A stretch of 64,000 bases of DNA from Panicum virgatum (GCF_016808335.1 NC_053149.1:57217922-57281921); one strand, 5' to 3'. Positions 11,656 through 23,829 are shown, counted from the stretch's first letter. The notes: generated from the letters alone by a model not told the origin. Made by a program: numbers and translations.

Positions 11656-12737
11656 TGAAACTATAGCCACCGTGGTGTGTTGGGTAAGCCCAGGAGGTGC
11701 ACATCCGAGCGGTCAGTACGGTCACGTGCTCGCCAATGCGGCAAAGCCCGGCAACCAGCTCTGTAGTTAGCGCGCGCAGTGCACAGCACTCAGCAGTGGC
11801 CGCCGGCACGCCTGCAACGGGTGCGGGTGCTGTCGGCAGCTTCGGTTTGGAGCTGAGAAAACTGGGATCACCTCCACGGCTCCACCCATTCCCCACCTTG
11901 TCCATTGAACTTTACAAAACTGCAGACCCGTGGGTCGAAATGATGCGTCGATAACTGAAACGAGCATCAGTAGCGCATGTTACACCGGGCCGACAAATAC
12001 GATGGCTATGTGAATTTGCGCCGGTTTCTTCAGATAAATGGGTCGCTCATATGATCAGCCACCTCCAGGAAAATTCCTCCCAGAAACCTTTTGTACCCTC
12101 AGCCAAACATTATCATCCACACACCATTTTCTAGCACAAAAAGATGGAACCATCTGGCTAGGCCAACAAATAATTCACTAGAGCTCACCGGTGGTGCTGC
12201 AAAAGAATCAGCTACACACAACTAGCTCTACCAAGTACAAAAAATGAAGACCTACATTGCCAGAAGCACAAATCAGGACGCCTAAACTAGATAGCGACAG
12301 CTACCAAAATAGTTCAATATGGATCTAAGCTATATCAGTAAGCAGAAAGCCCTTCCACATTGAATCGGGAAGCTGTACATAGGAGATGGAGCACTGCTAT
12401 ACCGCAAATCCGCAACAGTCCAGTTAGATACCTGTTCAGGCAAACAGTCAGCATTCAGCAACTGCACATTTGAAACTAAAAGTTCAGGCTATGGTATTTC
12501 CAATTGCAAGTATAACAAGTTTAGGACCAGCTATCAAATTACTTTCCATATGCTACAGAGGGATATTCTGTTCCTATTGCGGTGATGATAAGACAGAGTT
12601 TATTCAAGTTTCAGATGCCATTTCAATGTCAAATGAAAGCACTATACAGCTTTAGTTAGCTGTTGGGCTTATGTTGACCACAGATTTAGTTCGATTTCTG
12701 TTCCATTTTAACTTATTATATCAAGGCTCTATCATTA

Positions 12738-12947
12738 GGTCTTGTTTATTTCCTCCCAAGATTATATAATTTATCTTATGATCCAAGGGCAATAGGGTAA
12801 AAGGCCACTCTTGACCACCTAAATAGTCTGAAATAAGCTGGACTAGGGCAGCTTTTGAGATTACTCCTATTTTGGTGGTGCAGACTCCAGAGTGTACTTT
12901 CAGCATGTTGCTCTTGGACCATAATCTAGGGGCAAACAAACAAGCCC
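12738..12947. mobile_element. Tourist-like MITE, TTA target duplication
   Basis: Begins GGTCTTGTTTATTTCC and ends AACAAACAAGCCC (inverted GGGCTTGTTTGTT). TTA lies at 12735-12737 and 12948-12950. The subterminal AAGATTAT is mirrored by ATAATCT. 210 bases, non-coding, in the 3' flank of the callose synthase gene. Confidence 0.75.
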
Positions 12948-13290
12948 TTAGTTGGCTATTGTTCTATCTGGAGCTAGTAGTATTGCGATGCAGATTGATT
13001 AGCAAAGTACTGATTTGTTCTATCTGTGATCAACGTAAGCCCAACAGCCAACTGGACTACTGATTTGTTCACTAACCAATGCATTGAAAGGTTACATTAA
13101 CTATGAGCAAAGTATATAACAAGTAGTGAGGCGTAAAATATTAGAGGTCAGGTCACTTAAAACATTTTCAGTCATGCTCGACAATGCACCACAGTGATAC
13201 ATGTAAATTAGTCTACGAAATTCATGGTTACTCTGTAAAATGTAAAGAGGCCATGCTTTCATTAAAATTTGTTGTGAAATGTGAAGTACC

Positions 13291-16200
13291 TCAAGCTGTA
13301 TTCGCTTTTTTGCCAGTAAGAATGCGGGATATCTGGAGGCCCCTGCTGAAACCTTCATTGAAAAGTACCCTTGTTTGCATCTCTTGAAATCCCGGCAACC
13401 AGGACAACAACGCAACTGGAACCATAACAAACACCCCAAGTAGTATCTCATATAAACGTGCCACAGAAATAACACTGTTCCATACCACAGTGGATTCAAT
13501 AAATGGCCGAATTACTTGAGCGATCGAAATCAAGCCCCAACCAGTAGGAAGGAATGCCAAAAGACTAGTGAAGATGTCAACGATTTCAAATTTTGTGAAC
13601 TTCAGAAATATTATCAGCACAAACACCACAAGAATGATGACGGCAGTTTGAACAACCCTGTAGTAAAGGTGCTGCTTTGCGGCGTACTTGTCTCGAGCAT
13701 AGGACATTAGGACAAACACACCAAAAATCACAGCCACACATATCCAGGAAAGCAGATAAACAGCAATACTTCTGCTGTTGTTTGCTATCTTCAGCTGGTA
13801 TACAACCCCATACTGCAAAAAGAAGTACCTGAGATCTAACAGTATTTCCAAAATCTTTCCCCAAAGACCAGTGGTCCGCAGATGATCTTGCTCCTCAAAC
13901 CACCACACTTCCCAGCTCTGCTCAGCCTTAGAAAAGAGACCACCAGGATACCAGATCCAGTTCATGAAATCGTCAAAATCATACACTGTTTTCAACCAAT
14001 CAAAGCCAGACGGATTAAAAGCAAATGGAGCCATAATCCATGATACCACCAGAAACCAGCTAGATATATTCATGATTATGTAAACAAGTGTATTCTTGGC
14101 AATAACACTGTGAGAAGCATACACAGTCAATATTATTCCAAGTTCTATTGCCTTTATAAAGTGGCTCCTAGCATAAAGCCTGTAATTTTCAGCAAAACTC
14201 TTGTGTTGCACAACAAAACCACGACCAGTAGCACGGTACTTTGCACCGCCATGAAGGATTGTCCGGCCATAGTAATGGCTCTTCGTTCCCATTGAAAATG
14301 TGTAGAACAGAGATGAAAAATTCATTTGCATTGTGAAAAAATCCCAGATAGCAGGTAGAAAACCTTGTTCAAGAGAGTTCTCTATAATCATTGGCAAGGC
14401 AGTGAAGAGGCCAATTTGTATGATGAATTGTTGATTAAGCACAGTACCCAAGGCTTTGTTGTTGGTTGAATTAGCACTGCCCTGTATACCAGCCTCAAGA
14501 CCACTGAGAGCTAGATACAGGCGTCCCCAAACAAAAGTGTAAACTGTCAAGACCACCAGCATTGTGTTGAAGTAGAACCCTACTGTTGTATAAAACACAG
14601 AGAGCATCCGGAAGAAATCCAGTCTATGACCAAGTCTATAGATATCCCTGCTAAGGGTCTGCTCACCATTGCCACTGGAAACCTTTGCTTCGAACATTGA
14701 TATCTGATTGAGGCCGACATCACGGCCCTTACCGACCTGAATATACTCATGGTGACTAACATTGCCACCACGCAGGGTACAGTTGAAACCAGCGAATATA
14801 TCCTCGCTGATATTGATCACTCTTGATGCCTTACTTATACCACCCCGAGTCAAAAACCAAAGACGATCAAATACATCAGGATGCCCATAATGCATCCGAA
14901 CCTTCAATGGATTAGCTAGGACCCGCTGACCAAGGGTAACGAAGCTTGTCTCCTGTGCAGACATGAACCAAGCGAGTGAAGATACGGATCCAGTGAAAAC
15001 ATGTTCTCGAACTCCCAGAAGTGTTGGTTTTCTGCTCCCATGATAATAGTTGTACTGCTCTAGCAGGTTACGCATTTTAAGTGCCTCCTCAAAATAATTA
15101 TCCTGGTTCATGTCAATTGTTTGAACTGCATCACCTCTTGTGAATATAATAGCATGATTCTGGTTTTCAGGCTTTCCTTCCCCAAGCTTCAGCGGACCTG
15201 GTAACCTAATTCGGTATATCTCAACCTCCCTCTGTAAGCTCTGGTCAAACTTTACCAGGACAGAATAATATTGTGTATAGCCCTGGTGATGGACCTCATC
15301 AACATAAGCAACTCGGAGTGCCTCATTTTTCTTCATGAGACTCAAAATATCTTCAGCACGTTGATCTCTAGCAATTTTCTGGTTTCCATATATCTGGCAA
15401 GCGACCACATAGGTGTACTTCATGAGAGCAGCACCATCTTCCTGGCCTTTGAACAATTGGCTTACAGTACTGGTTCCTCTGTCTAACCTCCTTTGTCGTC
15501 GTTGCTGCAAACCACCATTCATGGGATACACATCATTCTCATGCCTAATTGAACCGAAGGATGCTAGATGTTTTGTCCCCTCTGTAATGTCTACCTCAGA
15601 GGCAGTATCAAGAAAAGCAAGCATCTTGAGACCCCTGTGGTAATACATCATTCCCCTAACAGTCCGTGCTAAGGTCTGGCCTCTGTATGAGGCCCAAAGT
15701 CGAAGCTCCTGATATTTCAGAGTCCAAATTTCATCATCATCATTCATTCCTTCCCTCCGCATACGTTCTAAAAAGTTCCACCAATCGTCTTCATAGATCT
15801 TTTGGAGATAAAACAAAATTGAGACACCATCTTCATTCTCACGACGAAGCTGGTCCTTGTTGTACATCACATCCTCATTGTAGTATGGGGTTAAAACACT
15901 GAATGCCATCATCTTCTCAACTTTTGGAGCACGAGGCATATTCATGAATAGAGAGTTGCTGAAGAAAGTTATACGTCGTCGGGCCTCAGGATTCTTTGGG
16001 ACATTGTTCATAGAATCCCTGGATGTGAGAATTGTATGGAGGCGCCTCACCTGTTTGTAGAAGCTAACATCATCATTGCTCGGGCATTTTATGACATCCT
16101 CAAAGGGGAGACTGGATTCCTCTGCCTTTGATGGTGCTAGCTTAGCTTGCCTCAGCTGTTCCATGTCCTTCTTTTTCTTTGGAAAATCATGAATTGCAAA

Positions 16201-18666
16201 GACATAAAGAGTCTGCAAGGTATTAACTATCTTGGTCTGATCCTTCTTCTCCTTAAGCAACAGTTCCACTAAGGTGATTACAGATGAATGGATTTCAGGT
16301 AACAGCTCTAGCTTATATTCTTCAGAAAATTTCCCATTATCCATTTCAGCATCAAATGCAAGGAACAGCTGACTGACAATAATGCGCTCAGCAGTTCTCT
16401 CCTCAATTATCTCCAGAAGTAAGTGACGGATACTGTCATAAGCTTCAATGACAGCACATCGTCTGTACTCATTGTTACATATCCTTGTCCAGTGTGTCCT
16501 GTCATCAGCTACCAGCTCTTTTGCCTGACTGAGAGCAAGAAGCAGCTCATTATTTAGCAGGAAGCATGGCCACCGTACCACACGAATTTTCCACACAACT
16601 GGTGGCAGCTCAAGAAGCTCAACTTCATTGTCGCTAATGATGTCCTCTTCTCTAAATGTCTGAATAATTTCATTCCATATCAGGGCAAACCTCTTAGCTT
16701 CCACCTCATTAGCTTCAATCTTCCTATATGGACGACCAAAGCCATATCTCAGCTTCAGACGATTGATTGCATCATACAGCTTGCTTCGGAGGCCACCACG
16801 CACAGCATCCAGGTGCTCCTCCGGCATCAAATTGAATTGCATCGCACTTGCAAAGAACTGGAACCTCAAACGCAGCTGCTCAACACTGCGAATCTCCCCC
16901 AGATGCGAGAACAGACCAATTAGTGCCCCAGTAAGTGATGAGAAGACTGCATACCATATCTGAATATCCATGAGATAAATAAGGACAACTGGAAGCCACA
17001 GCAAGATTACAGCAATCCGCTCTGTGTGAGGCATAAACTCAAACCAGTTGCGAGGGATGTCATGGAGGCTGAGAATTGTCTTTGTTGGCCCTACCATCGG
17101 TTTAATCTGGAGAAAGTAACTGAATACGAACTTAGCAGTGAGAAGGCACACCCAGAATGTGGTATATTTGATGTTATCAATGAGGCCCTCCCTCACACCA
17201 CGTCCAACAAATGTTCGGGTTTGGAACCACCAGGTGAGAACATATAGAATTCGCCAGTTGGTTTTCTCCAGAAAATTCCGAATCCATGGGACAATGAAGA
17301 GCACAACTGCAAGCACTTGCGGGATGACAAACACAGCAGCTGCCTCCAGGTAGTTCAACACCCTGGAATTGGCAGCAAAAGACCACCTGCGATCACGCCA
17401 CCTCTGATCCCACATTCGAACATAGAGCACAATGAATGTGATAGTCCACCCAACAGCAACAAGCACCTTGAGCACCATCCGGACAGCGAGCAATGTAGTC
17501 TCCCGCCTCACAAGACTGTATTGTGTGCCTGCATCAAGCACTGCCTGCACAATGCGCAGCGCTGCCCATGTGATGAACACAGACAACACCCGGACCTGGA
17601 TGTCACGGAAGCGAAGGCTATCCCAAGGAGTGCGACCATCCCATGCAACAATCATAGCTGCTTGAAAGAACAGAATAAGCATCACCCATACCCGATCAAA
17701 GCTGCGGTAAACATTCCAGAATGACCTCTGCTCAACAAAACCAGTCTTGCCAATACGCCCGGGATTTCCAGGCTGTATAAAGAAACTCCTCACCGGAGAT
17801 AGGGGCCACTGGAGCCGCTTGAAAACTCTGCGGCTCCAGAAGTACTCATTCACATCATCATAATTCCTCCAGGCCGAATGTGGTTTGGTCCCATTCCGGC
17901 TGAACTCCACCTCGGCCTTGAGCACATTATAAATCGGCGTCACGATCTTCTCAAGGAAAGCATCCTCACCGTGCACTGCAGGAATAGATAGCCTCCCTGT
18001 CTCGACATCAACCGACTGGTCGATGACATGATTGAGGTCGAGCGCCATGTAGTGGAAGATGTAGCAGAGGCACTCGGGCATGAACCTCAAATTGGCCGCC
18101 TCCCCCCAGATGAGGAGGTACAGAGCGGTGTACAGTAGGTCGCGGCGCGTGTCCGGGCCAACCCCCTGAACGCGGCGGCCGGCGCTGGGCACATAGACGT
18201 GCGGCCTCTTGCCGAGGTACGAGCACCAGGACTTGTAGTTCTTGAGGAGCTTCTTCCGGATGTTGCGCGCGATGGAGTGGTGCAGCACGTCGGCGGGGTG
18301 GTCCGGGGGGAGGGTCCCGCCCGCGCGGAGCTGCGCGTTGGCGAGGAGGAGCACGAGGTGCTCCCGCTGGTTGCGGACGTTGTGGAGCTGGAATCCGAAG
18401 GTGGCGCCGAGCCAGTCGAACAGGTCGGCGCGGAAGGTGTCCCACGCGCGGGCGAGCGGCGGCGCCGGCAGGTCCGCCGCGTGCGCCAGCGCCTCCACGG
18501 CCGCGCGCACCTCCGGGAACCGCAGCGACGGGTGCTCCCCGTGCATCACCACGTCGTGGATCGGGATGATGTTGTACGCCGCTGGCTCCGGGTACCCCCC
18601 TCCTCCTCCTTCCGCCGCCGCCGCCGCCGCGGCCGCCGCCGCGCGGCGGTTGCGGCGGAGGCTCAT
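13291..18666 (-). CDS. callose synthase (1,3-beta-glucan synthase), CalS11/CalS12 (GSL1/GSL5-PMR4) type
   Basis: One uninterrupted frame of 1791 residues. It makes callose from UDP-glucose at the plasma membrane; Arabidopsis members of this branch form wound, papilla and pollen callose. After a low-complexity Ala/Gly start, YNIIPIHDVVMHGEHPSLRFPEVRAAVEAL opens the family's N-domain. RRDLLYTALYLLIWGEAANLRFMPEC (about 173-198) is FKS1-domain-1. Membrane segments cluster at about 320-590 and 1350-1765. The large cytosolic glucan-synthase domain begins near 890 (RRITFFSNSLFMNMP, MMAFSVLTPYYNEDV) and includes RGGISKASRVINISEDIFAGFNCTLRGG and GKGRDVGLNQISMFEAKVSSGNGEQ. A late conserved block is KAEQSWEVWWFEEQDHL (about 1576). 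The length is full for the family. Most GSL genes have dozens of introns; near-absence of introns is known for the GSL1/GSL5 branch. The start MSLRRNR parallels the MSLR start of CalS12. Confidence 0.96.
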   Translation of the reverse strand: MSLRRNRRAAAAAAAAAAEGGGGGYPEPAAYNIIPIHDVVMHGEHPSLRFPEVRAAVEALAHAADLPAPPLARAWDTFRADLFDWLGATFGFQLHNVRNQREHLVLLLANAQLRAGGTLPPDHPADVLHHSIARNIRKKLLKNYKSWCSYLGKRPHVYVPSAGRRVQGVGPDTRRDLLYTALYLLIWGEAANLRFMPECLCYIFHYMALDLNHVIDQSVDVETGRLSIPAVHGEDAFLEKIVTPIYNVLKAEVEFSRNGTKPHSAWRNYDDVNEYFWSRRVFKRLQWPLSPVRSFFIQPGNPGRIGKTGFVEQRSFWNVYRSFDRVWVMLILFFQAAMIVAWDGRTPWDSLRFRDIQVRVLSVFITWAALRIVQAVLDAGTQYSLVRRETTLLAVRMVLKVLVAVGWTITFIVLYVRMWDQRWRDRRWSFAANSRVLNYLEAAAVFVIPQVLAVVLFIVPWIRNFLEKTNWRILYVLTWWFQTRTFVGRGVREGLIDNIKYTTFWVCLLTAKFVFSYFLQIKPMVGPTKTILSLHDIPRNWFEFMPHTERIAVILLWLPVVLIYLMDIQIWYAVFSSLTGALIGLFSHLGEIRSVEQLRLRFQFFASAMQFNLMPEEHLDAVRGGLRSKLYDAINRLKLRYGFGRPYRKIEANEVEAKRFALIWNEIIQTFREEDIISDNEVELLELPPVVWKIRVVRWPCFLLNNELLLALSQAKELVADDRTHWTRICNNEYRRCAVIEAYDSIRHLLLEIIEERTAERIIVSQLFLAFDAEMDNGKFSEEYKLELLPEIHSSVITLVELLLKEKKDQTKIVNTLQTLYVFAIHDFPKKKKDMEQLRQAKLAPSKAEESSLPFEDVIKCPSNDDVSFYKQVRRLHTILTSRDSMNNVPKNPEARRRITFFSNSLFMNMPRAPKVEKMMAFSVLTPYYNEDVMYNKDQLRRENEDGVSILFYLQKIYEDDWWNFLERMRREGMNDDDEIWTLKYQELRLWASYRGQTLARTVRGMMYYHRGLKMLAFLDTASEVDITEGTKHLASFGSIRHENDVYPMNGGLQQRRQRRLDRGTSTVSQLFKGQEDGAALMKYTYVVACQIYGNQKIARDQRAEDILSLMKKNEALRVAYVDEVHHQGYTQYYSVLVKFDQSLQREVEIYRIRLPGPLKLGEGKPENQNHAIIFTRGDAVQTIDMNQDNYFEEALKMRNLLEQYNYYHGSRKPTLLGVREHVFTGSVSSLAWFMSAQETSFVTLGQRVLANPLKVRMHYGHPDVFDRLWFLTRGGISKASRVINISEDIFAGFNCTLRGGNVSHHEYIQVGKGRDVGLNQISMFEAKVSSGNGEQTLSRDIYRLGHRLDFFRMLSVFYTTVGFYFNTMLVVLTVYTFVWGRLYLALSGLEAGIQGSANSTNNKALGTVLNQQFIIQIGLFTALPMIIENSLEQGFLPAIWDFFTMQMNFSSLFYTFSMGTKSHYYGRTILHGGAKYRATGRGFVVQHKSFAENYRLYARSHFIKAIELGIILTVYASHSVIAKNTLVYIIMNISSWFLVVSWIMAPFAFNPSGFDWLKTVYDFDDFMNWIWYPGGLFSKAEQSWEVWWFEEQDHLRTTGLWGKILEILLDLRYFFLQYGVVYQLKIANNSRSIAVYLLSWICVAVIFGVFVLMSYARDKYAAKQHLYYRVVQTAVIILVVFVLIIFLKFTKFEIVDIFTSLLAFLPTGWGLISIAQVIRPFIESTVVWNSVISVARLYEILLGVFVMVPVALLSWLPGFQEMQTRVLFNEGFSRGLQISRILTGKKANTA

Positions 18667-18684
18667 CCCTTACGGCACGCGAAG

Positions 18685-18760
18685 CTGCAAAAACAGGGAA
18701 GAGGGCGTCAGTGCCAAGCGCCACCAGTGACGAGCGCGAACCGAGAAATCAAGCCATTAC
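18685..18760 (-). other. probable 5'-UTR intron of the callose synthase gene
   Basis: On the minus strand a GTAATGG donor (18760) and a CCCTGTTTTTGCAG acceptor (ending 18685) bound 76 bases, 19 bases before the ATG. The upstream leader would continue to about 18900. Confidence 0.45.
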
Positions 18761-19050
18761 CGGCAGGAGGAGCGGTACGGAGAATTGGGGAGGACGAGGA
18801 GATTGCGGTGACGCGATGCGGCCGTGAGGTGGGAGCTGGGAATGTGATGGGATGAGGCCGTTTGCGTTTGTTTACTTGAGCTTTTTCGGGGAGGGGGAAG
18901 ACGGCGGAGTCCAGTCGAGTACTACTCGAGAAGTGTGATCCGGCTGCGAGGCTGGGCCAGCGTCGTCGTGGGGTTTGGCTCGCTGGCTTTGCTTTGCTTC
19001 TGGGGTGTCTAACCAAATCAGCCATCAGCAGCCATGGGTCGCGACGCGAG

Positions 19051-19372
19051 CTAGGCGCTGTTTGGATTTTAGGGGTAAAGATTTACCCAAAGGTAAATGT
19101 TTTACACCTCACATTTGCCTCTAACTAATTTATTTCATAGGATGTTTGGATTTAGGGGTAAAATGAGAATAAAAGTAGTTGAAAATAGCAATCAATGCCT
19201 CTCATGTACCCAATTTTACCCCAATTTGACACCCTCTAAGGGGTAAAGGGGTAAAGAAGAGACAAATAGGTAAAAGGGCATATTTACATTACATGTTTGG
19301 ATTTTTAGGGGTAAATGAAAGATAAATTTATCCTTTTTACTCAATTACCCCACCATCCAAACATAGCCCTAG
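19051..19372. mobile_element. foldback MITE with GTTTGGAT and GGGGTAAA motifs
   Basis: The left end CTAGGCGCTGTTTGGATTTT pairs with the right end (inverted CTAGGGCTATGTTTGGAT). The same GTTTGGATT(T)AGGGGTAAA segment recurs internally near 19143 and 19293, so two copies may be nested or recombined. Confidence 0.6.
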
Positions 19373-20611
19373 TGTTTCTGTGCGCTGTATGGTCAGGGCC
19401 TCAGGGGTACAATGATGACCACGACGACGACGAGCAGATATGGTCTGGATTGGATGGAGTCATGGAGATGATGATCTACTGCTACTTTTACCAAGGGGTG
19501 GTGACTGGTGACTGGCGCGCGTGTGGAAGTGGGAGGTTTCGCCAATGTTCTGATGCTGGGTCTTTTCTGTGTTTCCTTCTGGTTTGGTAGGGGATGAGGA
19601 AAATCGAGAAAAGCGTGGCACAGACCCATAAAAAGGAAAGTGCCGGGGTTGAAAATTCGGCGTGACGACTGTGGAAGCGTGTTTGTCGGCTGGCGAATTT
19701 GGAGCGAATTTATTTGGGTAGTACTACAGAAGTAGGGTGGGTTTGGTGGTATTGACTTCAGTAAATGGGAAGCAAGGCATGGCAACTTTTGATTAAGGGT
19801 GAGAAAGAACAAGAGCTTTTTGATATTGGGGGCCTTCTGTTTCAGTGGTTCTGGCATAAGATTCCCAACTTCTTTTACAACCACTTTGTACCAATGGAAA
19901 CAATTGCCTACATGCTTGTTCACGTGCCTTGTTCGCTCTTAAACAATGGAACTAGTAGTCGGAACCGTTTCAAAATATATTCTGCCGTTCGAAGTGGCGA
20001 ACACAACTGAATTAAAATACTTGGATGCGAAAAGGAACACAAACCGAATGAATTCCAACAAAGATTCACTACCAGATATCCTACTACGAAACTTAAGAGA
20101 GACGGGTCTTTCTCAAAAAAAAAAAAACTTAAGAGAGACGGCACAACAAGGACTTGGAAACTTTATGTCCTACTACTATATCACCAATAACGACGGCCCC
20201 TTTGGGACCTTTCACCGTGACACTTGTTCCAGGGCATTATGGCGGCTAATGCGCTAATCCCTTCCGTTTCAAGCCCTGCCTTTTGTTTACCTTTGCCATC
20301 CGTGCGCTGTCAGTTTTTGTGCGGCACTACAAAGCTAATCGGAAAAGCGCAAAACATCACTATATTTCTGCCCAAGTGCCAACAGAAAAAGTAAGCGCAG
20401 ATGACGACCATTTTGCTTCCACAGATCTTGGCCTCTTTCAAACATATTTTGGTACAGTACAAATTTGGGAACTGTATGTTCGTAATATCACACGGCTGCA
20501 GGACCACCCTCAGAACCCCCTTGTTCGAAATGGAATTGCCATTTCTTGCCTGTTATAATACGACGCTGTGTGTTTAAACTTCACGGGCGCTGTCCCCTGA
20601 ACTTGTACCTT

Positions 20612-20930
20612 AGGGCACGTTTAGTTTTCAAACCAAAAATTTTTGTTGTCAAATCAACAGTTTGATCAGATGTCGGGAGGATTTTTCGAACACTAATTAA
20701 AATACTAATTTCAGAACTCACCTGGAAACCGCGAGACGAATTTTTTGAGACCTTTGACGCATCATTAGCACAAGTGGGTTACTGTAGCACTTATGGCTAA
20801 TAATGCACTAATTAGACTCAAAAGATTCATCTCGCCGTGTACATCCAAACTGTGCAATTAATTTTGTTATTTAACTACATTTAGTACTCCATACACGTGT
20901 CCAAAGGGATTTTTGGGAACTGTGCAAGTT
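20612..20930. mobile_element. non-autonomous DNA transposon fragment (GGGCACGTTTAGTT type)
   Basis: Starts AGGGCACGTTTAGTT and holds the interior motifs common to a widespread grass element: ACTGTAGCAC, CTAATTAGACTCAAAAGATTC, ATCTCGC and TTTAGTACTCCA. It shares these with the elements at 21393, 21815 and 42680. Ends are not cleanly paired. Confidence 0.5.
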
Positions 20931-21392
20931 GGCAATTTGTTTGGGCAGTGGTGGTTGTTGTTGTTGCGTGCGTGACTCGCGTCTTCTACTAATCTTTTTT
21001 ACTTTTGAATTAAAGTCTTCTAGTACTAATCCGATGCGCAGCCGCAGCACGCAAGGTGGGTTGATGCTCGTGCTCGGAACGGAGGCCCCGGCGCCCCGCA
21101 CCGCCATTCGTGGCCTCGTGGGTGGACCCGCTGCGACCAGACCAATTGACTCGCTCCCTCCCCTCCCCTCCCCTCCCCTCCAGAGTCCAGTCCTCCTCCC
21201 CCGTCCACGGCTCCACTGATCCAGTGATCCGCTTCCCCTGCGCACTGTTCTGACCGTTTCCGTTTCCCCTCGGCGCGTAGGCTTAGGAGACTGAGTCGCG
21301 GGCCCGGGAAGCACGGAAGGTTTGGCGTCTCTAATGCGGGCCCAGTGGTCAGCGGCAAGAGGTTGTGAGAACAGGTGGTGAGTGAGGGTGTG

Positions 21393-21625
21393 TTTAGTTG
21401 GTGAAAACATTTGGATTTTGGTACTGTAGCAAATTTCGTTGTTACTTGACAAATAATATCTAATTATGAACTAATTAGGTTTAAAAAATTCAGCTTGTGC
21501 TAATCAGTTAGACTGTATAATTAATTATTTTATTCGATTGCATTTAATGCTTTATATATGTGTTCGAAAATTCGATGTGATAGATATTATAAAAAAAATT
21601 TGGAAACTAGACAGCGCCTGAGCAA
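21393..21625. mobile_element. non-autonomous DNA element, sister of 42680-42908
   Basis: Shares in order GTTTAGTT, ATTTTGGTACTGTAGCA, AATTTCGTTGTTACTTGAC, AACTAATTAGG, TGCATTTAATGC and AATTCGATGTGATAG with the copy at 42680-42908. About 230 bases, non-coding. Confidence 0.55.
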
Positions 21626-21814
21626 CACGCCGACACCCCGCACGGCAGCAAAAGCTGGCGACATCCCTGGGATAAACACGCTGGCCGCCAGGCCGCCGCA
21701 TCGTGACGCGTGAACGAATGGCCTGGGTGCGATGGCATAGTCACAGAGGGGCTGCCTTATTCACGAAAACGTCACTGGGAAGCCTGGGATGTCCTTTTTT
21801 TGCCCTCTCGTGTT

Positions 21815-22100
21815 TGGTTTTTACAGTGGATTTTTAGTTCACGTTTTCTCAGAAAAAAATCTCACATGGAGTACTAAATTAAGTCTATTTGTAAAACTTT
21901 TTCAGAGATGGGTGTAACTTTTCGAGACGAATCTAATGACAGTAATTAATTGATTATTTGTTACAGTGATACTATAGTAACCATCCTCTAATCACGTGAT
22001 CAAAAGACCCCATTAGATTCGTCTCACGATTTACACGAGCGGTTGTGGAGGTAGTTTTGTAATTAGACTTTATTTAATATTTTAAATTAGTGGTCAAAGG
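21815..22100. mobile_element. relative of the 20612 element family
   Basis: Contains CGAGACGAATCTAATGA and, inverted, CCCATTAGATTCGTCTCACG around ATTAATTGATTATTTGTTACAG, so it folds back on itself. Termini are diffuse. Confidence 0.4.
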
Positions 22101-23829
22101 GCCAAAAAGCCGACCTCGGAACGGGACGAAATCCTCGGGATGAAGATCTACGACAACGGTAAAAAAGGAGAGATAATTCTCACCGGAGTAACTGAGCGCC
22201 GCCTCCGCCGCCACTCCGGTGGGTGAGGAGATGGAATTCGTCTCTCCTTACTCCTTCGAACCTCGCGGCCTGCGTTCCTGTCTACCGCTCGATCCTTTTC
22301 TGCAGCTGATTGGAGACGGAAATAGGAATATGAGTGGATCCGGCTGCGCACGAGGAGATTTCGCAGTGGTCGGAGTGGACTCACGTACTCGTCTCAAGCA
22401 GGCGATAGGGTTCCTCCGCTCCCTCGTCCAGTCGTCCTAGCTCGTTTGCGTTGCGCACTCGCCACTTGGCCTCGTTGCCCCGTTATCGCCCACTAGTCAG
22501 AGACTAGATGTGTTTTTACGTTTCGCCGCGGAGGGGGAGCAAAGAGGGGGCGTTTATTCGTCGCTAATTGCGATTCCCTGCAATTTGGTCGCAGAAGCCG
22601 AGCGATGTCCTTCCCACAGCTTGCTCCCCCGCCTCCACCGCCTCCGCCACCGCCCTCCACCGCCGCCGACGCTAACCGAGCTCGCCGCCGCCGTGCCACC
22701 TTCTCTTCACCCCCGCCGCCGGCACCGCCCACCGGTGGTCCGGCCCCGCCCGGTCGACGGTGCTCCCGCGCCGCCGCGCCCTCCGCCGGCCGAACCGCCA
22801 CCGCCGCCGAGCCGCCTCCCCCACGGCCCTCTCAAGTTCCGGTGACCATGGAAGCCGCCCCATCCCCAGCAACCTGGAACCTAAAACTCCGCCGCCTCCT
22901 GCCACCACCCCGGCCGCCGGCGACCTCGCCGGCGGCCGCCCCGCCCACCTTCCACCCCTCGCCGGCCACCCCCTACCCCTCCCCCCTCCCCTAGCTCGCC
23001 GGTGAGCGCTCCCCTGGCGGGAGGTAGAAGATGAACAGCGTGGTGTGCGATAGCTTCGCTCGCAGCAGCACGCGATAAATAGACACGGCGGAGCAAAGAT
23101 GCTTTTATGCTCTTCTACGTTGGGCCGTGATTCTTGTATATGACCAGAGCAAGTTCCAAATCCCCCCCCCCCCCCACCCCACCCCACCGTCACTACATTC
23201 CAATATATGCACACAGTACTTCCACATGCGTGCTGACGTGTACAAAAATGTAAGTTCATGACCCATACCCGGTTGTTTCTCGAGATCTTCTTTATTCTAA
23301 AAACAAGCAATTTGATCGAACTATACCGTGGAACCAAAACTTAACCTGAGACCAAAACAAAATCAATAACAAGCTGCGACCAAAACAAAATTTAGCCAAA
23401 ACAAAATCAATAACAAGCCTTGACGAAAAAGTTTAGTAGCCCTTAGAGCTCGGTAGGGCTCCGATTTCTCCGAAACAAAAAGAACGCAGTGACTTTACCG
23501 ACTTTAGTTTATTTGGAAGGGCCATTTTTTCTTATAATAAAAAATATGCCCTTAATATTTCAATGCAATGCAAGCCAAGAAAACCGGGGGCAACGCAAAA
23601 GCCTCCCAGACGATGCCTAGTAGAGGGGCAACAGTAGATAATCATCACCTGACATTGCACTCCACAAAATGACAAGATCCCTGTCAATAATTTTGCTTCA
23701 GTATAGATCTGAGTAGTCCAACTGGAATGATACATTCGTAGTACACGTGCCGCAGCAATTACTTGAAACTCACAAATTATATATGTACATCGTACAGACA
23801 AGCAGTACACGGCATCAGCTCCCATCTTA

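Larger units (their letters stand above)
8889..13290. other. MITE-rich intergenic region
   Basis: 4.4 kb without a convincing gene. It holds at least six short foldback elements (listed separately), AT-rich filler and, at its right end, the 3' UTR of the callose synthase. The GC-rich patch at 11650-11950 has small ORFs on both strands but none with recognisable protein character. Confidence 0.6.

Noticed and set aside
18008..18855. long ORFs on both strands over the callose synthase start
   Set aside because: Shadow frames of the GC-rich first part of the gene.
20871..21452. 193-codon minus ORF
   Set aside because: It spans a CCCTC repeat and parts of two MITEs; Arg/Ser-rich composition follows the DNA composition.
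22605..22994. 129-codon proline-rich plus ORF
   Set aside because: Composition-driven; no conserved motif, and other frames are equally open. Kept only as a remark in the intergenic entry.
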